DNA of 52,017 nucleotides from Clostridia bacterium (lineage in GTDB: Bacteria; Bacillota; Clostridia; Oscillospirales; Acutalibacteraceae): assembly GCA_017416345.1 (NCBI GenBank), contig JAFQCR010000037.1, forward strand, positions 1 to 52,017, given 5' to 3'. The stretch's first letter is position 1. Each line of letters begins with the position of its first letter. Below are positions 1-7,072 of the stretch, in pieces. Under the pieces are notes generated by a model. It was not told the DNA's origin and did no database searches. It saw only the letters and a list, made by a program, of their open reading frames with translations. The translations under genes and the position numbers were made by a program.

Positions 1-1548
1 ATATGCGGTCTGATTGGTGCCCTGCTCATAAACGATGTCGGTAACATCCTTTTTATAGCAAACACCCTGCTTAACGATAGTGTTAAGTCCGTTTTCAAGC
101 TTATACCAATCACTGTCGGCTCTGACAGCAGAGGAGGGGGCAACAAGGAAGCCGATCTCGTCAGCCGCATCCTTGACCGAATTGTCAATTATAGCTCTGA
201 AGCGCAGACCCGCAGAGAGATAAACGCCGTTGTTATCGGCCGCCTTCTTTTCGGTACGGATAGAAGCGGCGGCCGAAGCATCGTTCTCAGCGGGAACTGC
301 ATCGGGAATGCTCTCAACCTCAATCACCTGAACATTATCAAAGTAAGCTGTTGCACCGCTTACACCGAAGAGAAAATGTATAGCACTGTTCCAGAAGGTT
401 GCTTTGTATGCTGTTATTTTTGCAAGCAGTTCCTCATTGGATGTATCAATAACAATACCATAGCGCTGCCATTCGGTCGAGAATTTGAGGTTTGCGGCTG
501 TAACCTGCTTGCCGTCAATAAAGAATGAAGCACCTTTGTCGTAAGGGGTCTGGAAGCCCGTGAAGAAGAAACGGCAGCTTCCTGTACCCGAACCGTTGAC
601 GCCCAACACCGTCACAGGCTGTGCGTTATCGGTTTCGGCCTTGGCATCAAAATATACGTAATATTTACGGTTTTGCATGATGTCGAAATCATCAAAGCCG
701 AGACGTGCGTAGTTGCCGCCGACCAGCTTCAGAACACTTCCGTGTTCCTCGTCATAATTATCAATCAAGGCAGTGCCATCATTACAACCCGAAGCAACTA
801 TATAGGCATCATTGGTTGCATCGTCCATAGTGTGCAGGCGGCTTTCGTTATACTCAAAGCCTTCGGCAACCTCGCTGATAGTGAGGTTATCGACAGCGAG
901 ATACGAGTGATAGGTAGCGCTGTAACCGGGATGCATACCTATAGCAACACCGTCGGTCTGGTCGTCATTGACCGTAAAGATATAGTAAGCGGTAGCCCAC
1001 TCGGTATCCTCGGTCAAAACGGTTTCGGTCTCAGCGATCTTCATCGTTGCGGCCTGCGATTCAACAAGTGTTGCGCGCTTGCCCATTTTATAATCGGAGA
1101 TGGATGATGCGCTGGGGTCGGGAACCGTCCAGATATCTACAGTTTTTGTTATACCGCCTGTACCTGCAAGGTATTTGAAGTCAAACTTCAAACGGTAGGT
1201 CTTACCGGCCTCGCACATAAACAGATTGCTTTTTGCCTCGGCAACAAGGTCCGTATTTTTGTCTTTGCGGTTAATGGGTGTAGCACCAACGGTGCCGTCC
1301 TTGCCTATATAGGCTGTACCGCCGTTGCTGCCATTATTGTGCAACAATGCGTAACCGTTTTCATAGCCTATAGTGGTCAATCCACGGTGCAACGGTATGC
1401 CGTAAGGGGCATCACCGTCAAAGGTGAGTGATACCTTGTCAAGGTATGTGGTCACGGTTTTGGCCGAGGTACTGCCGACCAGTCCCACGGAAACGACCGA
1501 AACCAACATACAGATGCAAAGCATCAGACTTAAAAGCTTGCGTTTCAT
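1..1548 (-). CDS. Secreted multidomain protein, C-terminus beyond window edge
   Basis: The frame is open from an ATG at 1548 (complement) to the window edge, giving 516 visible residues. Residues 1-30 form a classical signal peptide: a KRK start, a long hydrophobic core and a small-residue stretch ending near SAKT. Two beta-rich stretches follow (about residues 35-190 and 200-410), with phrases such as KTYRLKFDFKYL and YYVYFDAKAE that resemble carbohydrate-binding-module jelly rolls. From about residue 425 a RTEKK...GLRFRAIID...EIGFLVAPS region matches a module I associate with extracellular proteins of gut Clostridia. This suggests a cell-surface or secreted glycan-binding protein, but no catalytic domain is visible and the rest may lie off the edge. 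It diverges from an AraC gene across repeated operator-like sites. The architecture is seen directly; the function is inferred. Confidence 0.75.
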   Translation of the reverse strand, partial: MKRKLLSLMLCICMLVSVVSVGLVGSTSAKTVTTYLDKVSLTFDGDAPYGIPLHRGLTTIGYENGYALLHNNGSNGGTAYIGKDGTVGATPINRKDKNTDLVAEAKSNLFMCEAGKTYRLKFDFKYLAGTGGITKTVDIWTVPDPSASSISDYKMGKRATLVESQAATMKIAETETVLTEDTEWATAYYIFTVNDDQTDGVAIGMHPGYSATYHSYLAVDNLTISEVAEGFEYNESRLHTMDDATNDAYIVASGCNDGTALIDNYDEEHGSVLKLVGGNYARLGFDDFDIMQNRKYYVYFDAKAETDNAQPVTVLGVNGSGTGSCRFFFTGFQTPYDKGASFFIDGKQVTAANLKFSTEWQRYGIVIDTSNEELLAKITAYKATFWNSAIHFLFGVSGATAYFDNVQVIEVESIPDAVPAENDASAAASIRTEKKAADNNGVYLSAGLRFRAIIDNSVKDAADEIGFLVAPSSAVRADSDWYKLENGLNTIVKQGVCYKKDVTDIVYEQGTNQTAY

Positions 1549-1586
1549 AGTGTCCATCCTTTCAAAATGAATATTTTTACAAATAA

Positions 1587-1615
1587 AGTATAGCATAACG
1601 GCAAAAATATTGAAA
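1587..1615 (-). promoter_or_regulatory. Probable promoter of the secreted-protein gene
   Basis: On the minus strand a TATACT -10 (1587-1592) lies 17 bp from a poor -35 (TTTCAA, 1610-1615). The weak -35 touches the first 21-bp-spaced repeat, as expected for an activator-dependent promoter. Confidence 0.5.
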
Positions 1616-1672
1616 TACACAAATCAGCTATCCATATACACAAATCTGCTGTCTGTATACATAAATCTGCTG
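1615..1672. promoter_or_regulatory. Three direct repeats with 21-bp period: AraC operator candidate
   Basis: Units of the form ATACACAAATCTGCTG begin at 1615, 1636 and 1657, exactly 21 bp (two helical turns) apart. Unit 1 reads ATACACAAATCAGCTA and unit 3 ATACATAAATCTGCTG. They fill the space between the divergent -35 regions of the secreted-protein gene and the first AraC gene. A partial copy (ATAAACCTGCTG) precedes the promoter of the second AraC gene. A tandem AraC-family binding site serving both promoters is the simplest reading. Confidence 0.6.
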
Positions 1673-1701
1673 TTGACGGAGATGGGTTTTCAATATATAA
1701 T
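1673..1701 (+). promoter_or_regulatory. Sigma-A promoter of first AraC gene
   Basis: TTGACG (1673-1678), 17-bp spacer, TATAAT (1696-1701). The -35 abuts the third operator repeat, which would allow autoregulation. Confidence 0.8.
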
Positions 1702-1736
1702 AAAGATGAAAGCAAAAATTGAAGGCGGTGAGGATA

Positions 1737-2579
1737 ATGTATGTTATCAACAAAACAAAAGGTGACGAAAAAAGCGATATTGAGTCCAAAAACTTTTTAA
1801 AGATCAACTGTGCAGGTGTAGCGGTAGGCTCTTACGAGCGTTTTCGTGGGGATTGCAGGATCTTCAGACCCGAAGGTCGCAACGATTGGCAGATACAACT
1901 GGTCACGGAAGGTGTTATCGACCTTTATGACGGTGACGTACATTACGCCCTGAAGTCGGGCGATTGCTTTATAATCCCGCCGCATGTTACAAACGATTAT
2001 ATTTACAGAATAAATGGCAAGAAAAGACAAACTGTGGGGTATTATGTTCATTTCAGCGGCACCGCCGCAAAAGAGCTGATGGACAGTCTCGGTGTTCGGG
2101 GGGTAGCAGTTTTCCGCAATGTTCCCGGTGATGCTATCCGAATGTTCGAGTCGTTATTTTACAGTAGAAGAACAGGGCGCAAAATTGCCTCACTCGGAAC
2201 TTTGTTGAGGATCGTGTCGGTGCTTTCCGACGAGGCGAAATTCTTGCCCACCGAAACCGAGAAAATAGTGCGCCGTGAGGCCGATTATATCAACAAGCAT
2301 TATACCGAGGATATAGACTTTGATGTCATGGCCAAGCGGTGCAACCTCAGCCGCAGCCGATTCACCCACGTGTTTTCCGATATTTTCGGTATGCCGCCCA
2401 CACAGTATCAGCAGAATCTGAGGATCGAGCAGGCAAGTGAACTTCTGCGCTTCTCCGAGCTGCTGATTGTCGAGATCGCACAAAGATGCGGCTTTAAAAA
2501 TCAGTTGTATTTCAGCCGTGTTTTCAAAAAGGTGACGGGAGTTTCACCTACCGAATTCCGTGAGACGGATAACTTTTAA
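1737..2579 (+). CDS. AraC family transcriptional regulator
   Basis: A 280-residue regulator with a typical AraC layout. The N-terminal cupin-like sensing domain (about residues 40-130) contains the LKSGDCFIIPPH stretch. The C-terminal double helix-turn-helix (about 180-280) has the signatures LSRSRFTHVFSDIFGMPPTQY and IAQRCGFKNQLYFSRVFKK. The ATG at 1737 is preferred over an upstream TTG because AAGGCGGTGAGG is correctly spaced in front of it. The gene has its own consensus promoter beside three direct repeats and diverges from the secreted-protein gene, its likely target. A close paralogue follows in tandem. The ligand is unknown; a sugar or oligosaccharide is likely from family knowledge. 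Confidence 0.92.
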   Translation: MYVINKTKGDEKSDIESKNFLKINCAGVAVGSYERFRGDCRIFRPEGRNDWQIQLVTEGVIDLYDGDVHYALKSGDCFIIPPHVTNDYIYRINGKKRQTVGYYVHFSGTAAKELMDSLGVRGVAVFRNVPGDAIRMFESLFYSRRTGRKIASLGTLLRIVSVLSDEAKFLPTETEKIVRREADYINKHYTEDIDFDVMAKRCNLSRSRFTHVFSDIFGMPPTQYQQNLRIEQASELLRFSELLIVEIAQRCGFKNQLYFSRVFKKVTGVSPTEFRETDNF

Positions 2580-2587
2580 ATAAAAAT

Positions 2588-2625
2588 CAAGCCCAACCGT
2601 ACTAAATGCGATTGGGCTTGTTTTT
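2588..2625 (+). terminator. Rho-independent terminator
   Basis: CAAGCCCAA pairs with TTGGGCTTG (2588-2620), followed by TTTTT, directly after the first AraC gene. Confidence 0.85.
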
Positions 2626-2703
2626 GGTCTTTAGCTGTGGAAATGGCCACCGTGGAGAATAAAAAGCGGGACCGTTCTGCTGATTTTATGGATAAACCTG
2701 CTG

Positions 2704-2732
2704 TTGACTACGGCGGGGTGTTGTTGTATAAT
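2704..2732 (+). promoter_or_regulatory. Sigma-A promoter of second AraC gene
   Basis: TTGACT (2704-2709), 17-bp spacer, TATAAT (2727-2732). The sequence CCTGCTG just upstream of the -35 matches the end of the upstream operator repeats, so the promoter appears duplicated together with the gene. Confidence 0.8.
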
Positions 2733-2766
2733 AAGGATGAAAATAAAATCAGGAGGCTATGGAACG

Positions 2767-3603
2767 ATGCTTGTTTTCAATGTAAAAAAAGGATACGATA
2801 AATCCGATTTTCAATCTGATAAATTTTTACAGATCAACTGTGCAGGTGTGGAGATAGCCTCATATCAGCGCTTTAAAGGTGATTGCAGGATCTGCCGTGC
2901 AGAGGGTCGTTACGATTGGCTGATCCAATTGGTTACCGAGGGGCTCATCGACCTTTTTGACGGCGGAGTACATTATGCGCTAAGGCCGGGTGATTGCTTT
3001 ATAATCCCGCCGAATGTCCCAAGCGATTACATTTACAGAATAAATAACAGAAAAAGACAAAGTCTGGGATACTATGTCCATTTCATAGGTACCGCCGCAA
3101 AAGAAATGATGGAGAGCTTTGACGCTAATAAAATAACCGTCCTCCGCAACGTTTCGAGTGACGTTGCCCGACTGTTTGAGTCACTGTTTTACAGCAACAG
3201 AACGGGTCGCAGATTGGCAGCGATCGGCAATTTGTTGAGGATAGTATCAGCCCTTTCCGACAAAGTGAGTTCTTTGCCCACCGAAACCGAGAAAAAGGTG
3301 CGCCGTGAGGCCGATTATATCAACAAGCATTACACAGAGGAGATCGATTTCGATGCTATGGCCGCAAGGTGTAACTTGAGCCGCAGCAGATTTACCCATG
3401 TTTTTTCGGATGTTTTCGGTGTGCCGCCCACACAGTATCGGCAGAATTTGAGGATCGAGCTTTCGAGTGAGCTTCTGCGCTTCTCCGAGCTGACGATTGC
3501 CGAGGTTGCGCAAAGATGCGGATTCCGTGATCCGTTGTATTTCAGCCGTGTTTTCCGAAAGCTGATCGGAGTTACACCGTCCGAATACCGTGATCAGGTT
3601 TGA
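2767..3603 (+). CDS. AraC family transcriptional regulator, tandem paralogue
   Basis: A 278-residue AraC regulator closely similar along its whole length to the gene upstream, with shared blocks such as LKINCAG/LQINCAG, GDCFIIPP, RREADYINKHYTE and RCNLSRSRFTHVFSD. The N-terminal cupin-like domain and the C-terminal double helix-turn-helix are both complete. The ATG at 2767 follows AGGAGG at good spacing; an earlier ATG at 2759 is out of frame. The pair looks like a local duplication with divergence mainly in the sensing half, for example AKEMMESFDANKITV against AKELMDSLGVRGVAV. It may respond to a related ligand or antagonise its twin. It has its own promoter and terminator, so it is not strictly co-transcribed. 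Confidence 0.92.
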   Translation: MLVFNVKKGYDKSDFQSDKFLQINCAGVEIASYQRFKGDCRICRAEGRYDWLIQLVTEGLIDLFDGGVHYALRPGDCFIIPPNVPSDYIYRINNRKRQSLGYYVHFIGTAAKEMMESFDANKITVLRNVSSDVARLFESLFYSNRTGRRLAAIGNLLRIVSALSDKVSSLPTETEKKVRREADYINKHYTEEIDFDAMAARCNLSRSRFTHVFSDVFGVPPTQYRQNLRIELSSELLRFSELTIAEVAQRCGFRDPLYFSRVFRKLIGVTPSEYRDQV

Positions 3604-3621
3604 TTTTCAAATAAATGAAAA

Positions 3622-3655
3622 CAGCCCAACCGCAAAAAACGGTTGGGCTTGATTA
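3622..3655. terminator. Bidirectional terminator between convergent genes
   Basis: AGCCCAACCG (3623-3632) pairs with CGGTTGGGCT (3640-3649) across a CAAAAAA loop. It lies between the second AraC gene and the convergent DUF362 gene. Confidence 0.75.
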
Positions 3656-3673
3656 TTGTATTGTGCCGACGGA

Positions 3674-4537
3674 TCAAAGCTCGATAAGGGTGTATTCTCT
3701 TGAACCGAAGCCGAGCTCGGCGGCGGCTTCAACGGTATGGATCCCGTTGCGGCTTTCGATGCGTTCTATAAGGTGCGGACGGCCGGGGTCGGAGGAGGCA
3801 TAAACAAGGTCGACCGATGCCTGGTCGATGGCAATGGGATCATCGGAGGCCAAAATTCCGATGTCGGCAATACATGGGTCTTCGGCAATCTCACAGCAGT
3901 CGCAGTCAACGCTCATATTCTTCAATACATTAATATATACTATCTTGCCTTTAAAAAGCTCAACAACGCTCGAAGCGGCGTCGGCCATGGCTTCAAGGAA
4001 AAGGTTTTGCTCGGTGTTCCAGAAGTCGACGGTACTGCCTGCACCGTGGATATAGGCCTTGCCGAAGGACGATGCACATCCGATGGATAGCTGCTTTATT
4101 GCACCGCCGAAGCCACCCATCGGATGACCCTTGAAGTGCGACAAAACAAGCATGGAATCATAATTCGCAATGCTTTTACCGACGAAGTTTTCCTTTATGA
4201 CCTTGCCGTTGGGGATCTTAAGGCAAAGATCGGGACCGCTTGCGTCAAGCAGGTCAACGTCAAAATACCTGCTCCAGCCGTGGTCGGCAAAAAGCTTTAA
4301 ATGACGCTCGGTCGTGTTTCGTGCGCCCTCATAAGCGGTGTTGCACTCTACAACCGTGCCGCCCACAAAGTCAACAACGGGTCTCCAAAAATCGGGCTTT
4401 AAAAAGTTCTGATTGCCTTTTTCTCCCGAATGCACCTTGATGGCGATCTTACCGTCCAAAGGCTTTTTGACGGCCTTAAAAAGCTCCAAAACCTTTTCAG
4501 GTGTTATGTCTTTTGTGAAATATACGTTAGCGCTCAT
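3674..4537 (-). CDS. DUF362 domain protein without ferredoxin tail
   Basis: A 287-residue protein with DUF362 hallmarks: an N-terminal IAIKVHSGEKGN, a central LSHFKGHPMGGFGGAIKQLSIGCAS, and a C-terminal CIADIGILASDDPIAIDQASVDLV. The ATG at 4537 follows AAGGAG. Many DUF362 proteins carry a [4Fe-4S] ferredoxin segment; here only a short Cys cluster (VDCDCCEIAEDPC, about residues 210-222) is present. The biochemical role is not established; iron-sulfur or redox function is a guess from the family. It has no close functional partner nearby: convergent AraC genes lie on one side and tRNA genes on the other. Confidence 0.85.
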   Translation of the reverse strand: MSANVYFTKDITPEKVLELFKAVKKPLDGKIAIKVHSGEKGNQNFLKPDFWRPVVDFVGGTVVECNTAYEGARNTTERHLKLFADHGWSRYFDVDLLDASGPDLCLKIPNGKVIKENFVGKSIANYDSMLVLSHFKGHPMGGFGGAIKQLSIGCASSFGKAYIHGAGSTVDFWNTEQNLFLEAMADAASSVVELFKGKIVYINVLKNMSVDCDCCEIAEDPCIADIGILASDDPIAIDQASVDLVYASSDPGRPHLIERIESRNGIHTVEAAAELGFGSREYTLIEL

Positions 4538-4840
4538 AGCTTGACTCCTTAAAAATATATGATATTATTTATTATATCATAAATACTGCGATAAACAAGA
4601 TGTGAGGTCGGGAATCTTTTTAGGCAGAGTCAGTATGCCTCTGAGCCTTCCGACGTTTAACGTTGCGCAGTACTCTTTAGGTTAAGTTTACCATAGTTTT
4701 TGGGTTTTGAAAAGGTTTTTTTGTAAACGGATTACTTAAATCATACATGGGGATGATTTGAAATGTCGGAGTTCTGTTGAGCGGCTGAAAATCAAATTTT
4801 TTTCTTAAAAGTTAAAAAGAAAAATATAAAATTCCAAAAA
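4538..4840. other. Non-coding stretch: palindrome and folded region
   Basis: No gene is seen. Near 4558-4581 an inverted repeat TATGATAT-TATTTATT-ATATCATA lies in the promoter zone of the DUF362 gene. At about 4603-4660 a GTCGG...CCGAC pair encloses a smaller hairpin (AGGCA...TGCCT), followed by the small palindrome AACGTTTAACGTT-like. It could be a small RNA or an old repeat. I do not recognise a known RNA family. Confidence 0.3.
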
Positions 4841-4844
4841 TGTG

Positions 4845-4873
4845 TTGACAACGCCTTTGATTTGTGTTAAAAT
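4845..4873 (+). promoter_or_regulatory. Promoter of the tRNA-Ser pair
   Basis: TTGACA (4845-4850), 17-bp spacer, TAAAAT (4868-4873), about 58 bp ahead of the first tRNA. Confidence 0.85.
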
Positions 4874-4930
4874 CTTTAGGCGTTGGATAAGTCCGCACAA
4901 GAATTTCGGTAGGATCATGACGATTTATAC

Positions 4931-5019
4931 GGAGAGGTATCGAAGTGGTCATAACGAGGCGGTCTTGAAAACCGTTTGGGGGCAACCCCACAAGGGTTCG
5001 AATCCCTTCCTCTCCGCCA
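4931..5019 (+). tRNA. tRNA-Ser (UGA)
   Basis: The acceptor GGAGAGG (4931-4937) pairs with CCTCTCC (5009-5015), then a G discriminator and encoded CCA (5017-5019). The anticodon loop CTTGAAA gives UGA. A long variable arm (GGGGGCAACCCC) marks a class II serine tRNA, and the T-loop GGTTCGAATCC is intact. Confidence 0.97.
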
Positions 5020-5076
5020 TTAACGGTTTAAATTTCCAAAACGGAAAATTAAATAAATATCAGAATTTGGCAACAT

Positions 5077-5167
5077 GGAGTAGTACTCAAGTTGGTGAAG
5101 AGGCGCCCCTGCTAAGGGCGTAGGTCGGGTAACCGGCGCAAGAGTTCAAATCTCTTCTACTCCGCCA
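5077..5167 (+). tRNA. tRNA-Ser (GCU)
   Basis: The acceptor GGAGTAG (5077-5083) pairs with CTACTCC (5157-5163), then G and encoded CCA (5165-5167). The loop CTGCTAA gives anticodon GCU. The long variable arm GGTCGGGTAACCGGC is typical of serine tRNAs. It lies 57 bp after the other tRNA-Ser and shares its promoter. Confidence 0.97.
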
Positions 5168-5168
5168 T

Positions 5169-5207
5169 TAAATAAAGCTCCGCTTTTGCGGTGCTTTATT
5201 TAATTTT
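5169..5207 (+). terminator. Terminator of tRNA-Ser operon
   Basis: AAATAAAGCTCCGC pairs with GCGGTGCTTTATTT across TTTT with one mismatch, followed by AATTTT. Confidence 0.75.
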
Positions 5208-5212
5208 GTGCT

Positions 5213-5250
5213 AAAAAAACACCGCAACTCCCTTACTGCGGTGTTTTTTA
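5213..5250 (-). terminator. Terminator of the six-hairpin protein gene
   Basis: AACACCGCA and TGCGGTGTT form a stem, with T-runs on both strands. It lies just beyond the stop of the minus-strand gene at 5254. Confidence 0.8.
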
Positions 5251-5253
5251 GTA

Positions 5254-6822
5254 TCATATTTCTCCTATTGCTTCGGCTAATGTGAGCATACTGAATGCTG
5301 TGCCAATATGGCAGTTGATCCAGAAATTTTGCAGATTGGTCATACAATCTCGGGTCATCCAATGAGTGGGATAAACGCCCGAATCGGCATTCTGCAAGCG
5401 TGTGATAGAATCACCCAACGCGCAGGCCTTTTCAAGCAAAAGTGGGTTTTTGGTGGCTTTGTAAAGGTTTACAAAAGCCTTCATAACGGCACCTGTGCTT
5501 CCGTCAATCGGCACGTACCAAGCGTACTGTTCCAAAGCGGCGGGTGAATACCAATAATCGCCAGAATTCAAAAACGGATTCCAAGATGCGTGCTCGCCCC
5601 AAACCACAAACTGATCCTCAACAAAGCGCATCAGCGTTTCGGCTTCGCTTATTTTGTTTTGGTCGTCGACAAAATGCTCGGTGATGTAGTTTATCATATT
5701 GTTAGCATTGAAATGGGTTAGATTGTCGTAATTTCCCGCAAGCCTTGTGTCCTCAAACTGACCCTCCCAATTATATTGGTCAAGGCATGTCTTTTCGATA
5801 TATTCGTAATAATTCTTTTCCAAAACGGCAAATCGCTCGTCACCCGTGTGATTGTAATACTCGTTAAGGAAGTTGAGAATCGAGAAATTGACACATATAT
5901 TTTCGGATGTGGGTGTGCCCGTAGGTTCGTTTACAAGAAGATACCAACTTCCGCAAGGCAGAACGTTAGCTGCGTAATATTCGGCAATTTCTTTCGTTGC
6001 TGTTAGGTATTTTTCATTGCCCGTTGCATCGGCTAACTTTATATAAGCGCTTCCAACCATTGCCGGATAGATCATCATACAGGTGTCTTTGCGGCTATCA
6101 TAAACATGGATGTTTGCACGTGAAATTTTAAAAATTGCGTCACGATCCAATCCCTTCATAGTGTATGTGGGAGGCAATCCCTTAAGCGGAGAGCCTTCGG
6201 TATATGTTATTGAAAGCAGATAGTCGGCTGCGTTTTTTGCCAATTGCAGGGCTTCGTCTTTCATATTGGGCTCAAGTTTGGCCAAATACACCATTGCACC
6301 GATGATACTGCTGATCATTTTCGAAGGGAAAACGTTGTGGTAATATTCGGGGTCGGGTGCGTTGTCGGTTAACCAACAATTAGTCGAAGGGTCTTTGAAG
6401 ATATAGTGGAGAGCCATCAGAGCACTTTCTTTGTAAGAACGTGCTCGAACGGGAAGGTTATTTCGACCGGGGAATGGAGCCGACTTGTAAAAGGTTCGTG
6501 TACCTGCAAGGATTGGTTCACCACCACGCTTGTGAACCGCCGCAACCTCTAAGGTTACGTAACCTACTGCAATATCACCCCAGATAGGTGTCAAAGCGGC
6601 AATAGGTGAGTTATCCTCAAACTTGTGGGTGTTGCCGTTACTGTCGGTTGCAGTATAAATATAAGATTTTGCACCCGGAATATTTGGAAACTGAAACTGT
6701 GGTACAAACATAAATTGCGAAGAATTGATGTTCCAAAAAGGTTTTCCGTTAGTGCCGGCACGACGAACGGTTTTTGTGTCGCTATTATATTCAGCTAATG
6801 CAATTTCTTTGAAATTTTCCAT
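5254..6822 (-). CDS. Six-hairpin (alpha/alpha barrel) glycosidase-like protein
   Basis: A 522-residue cytoplasmic protein (no signal peptide). After a beta-rich N-terminal part (about residues 1-120), regular helical pairs with Trp/Tyr/Asn-rich loops follow, for example NIHVYDSRKDTCMMIYPAMVGSAYIKL, CVNFSILNFLNEYY and NLQNFWINCHIGTAFSMLTLAEA. This pattern suggests an (alpha/alpha)6 barrel as in several glycoside hydrolase and epimerase families, but I cannot assign a family or substrate. The ATG at 6822 is chosen over a TTG nine bases upstream because AAAGGAG is properly spaced only for the ATG. It is monocistronic, with promoter and terminator visible. A role in intracellular sugar degradation is inferred. 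Confidence 0.7.
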   Translation of the reverse strand: MENFKEIALAEYNSDTKTVRRAGTNGKPFWNINSSQFMFVPQFQFPNIPGAKSYIYTATDSNGNTHKFEDNSPIAALTPIWGDIAVGYVTLEVAAVHKRGGEPILAGTRTFYKSAPFPGRNNLPVRARSYKESALMALHYIFKDPSTNCWLTDNAPDPEYYHNVFPSKMISSIIGAMVYLAKLEPNMKDEALQLAKNAADYLLSITYTEGSPLKGLPPTYTMKGLDRDAIFKISRANIHVYDSRKDTCMMIYPAMVGSAYIKLADATGNEKYLTATKEIAEYYAANVLPCGSWYLLVNEPTGTPTSENICVNFSILNFLNEYYNHTGDERFAVLEKNYYEYIEKTCLDQYNWEGQFEDTRLAGNYDNLTHFNANNMINYITEHFVDDQNKISEAETLMRFVEDQFVVWGEHASWNPFLNSGDYWYSPAALEQYAWYVPIDGSTGAVMKAFVNLYKATKNPLLLEKACALGDSITRLQNADSGVYPTHWMTRDCMTNLQNFWINCHIGTAFSMLTLAEAIGEI

Positions 6823-6867
6823 TGCGAGCAACTCCTTTGTGATTTTTTACTGATAATTTGTGATTTA

Positions 6868-6896
6868 ATTATACAAACGAAAACTTTATTAGTAAA
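6868..6896 (-). promoter_or_regulatory. Promoter of the six-hairpin protein gene
   Basis: On the minus strand: TTTACT (6891-6896), 17-bp spacer, TATAAT (6868-6873). Confidence 0.65.
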
Positions 6897-7072
6897 TGGT
6901 ATTTTTCTATTCAAACATAGAAAAAGGTTATATTTTTAATAGGCGGTGAAAAGGAAACAATCATCTGAATGTGTGTGGTTGGGTTTGGGTTGGCGAAAAG
7001 ACTGTAAAAAACGTTGTTGAAATTTTGTGGTAAAATACTCATAACTTGAAAATTTAAGGACAAGGTAGTTAA

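Noticed and set aside
4590-4700. Possible SRP or 6S RNA gene
   Set aside because: The diagnostic SRP apical sequence and a 6S-like long bulged duplex are not found; only generic hairpins remain.
4842-5123. Open frame spanning the tRNA-Ser(UGA) gene
   Set aside because: The DNA is clearly a tRNA gene with promoter and terminator; the frame is fortuitous.
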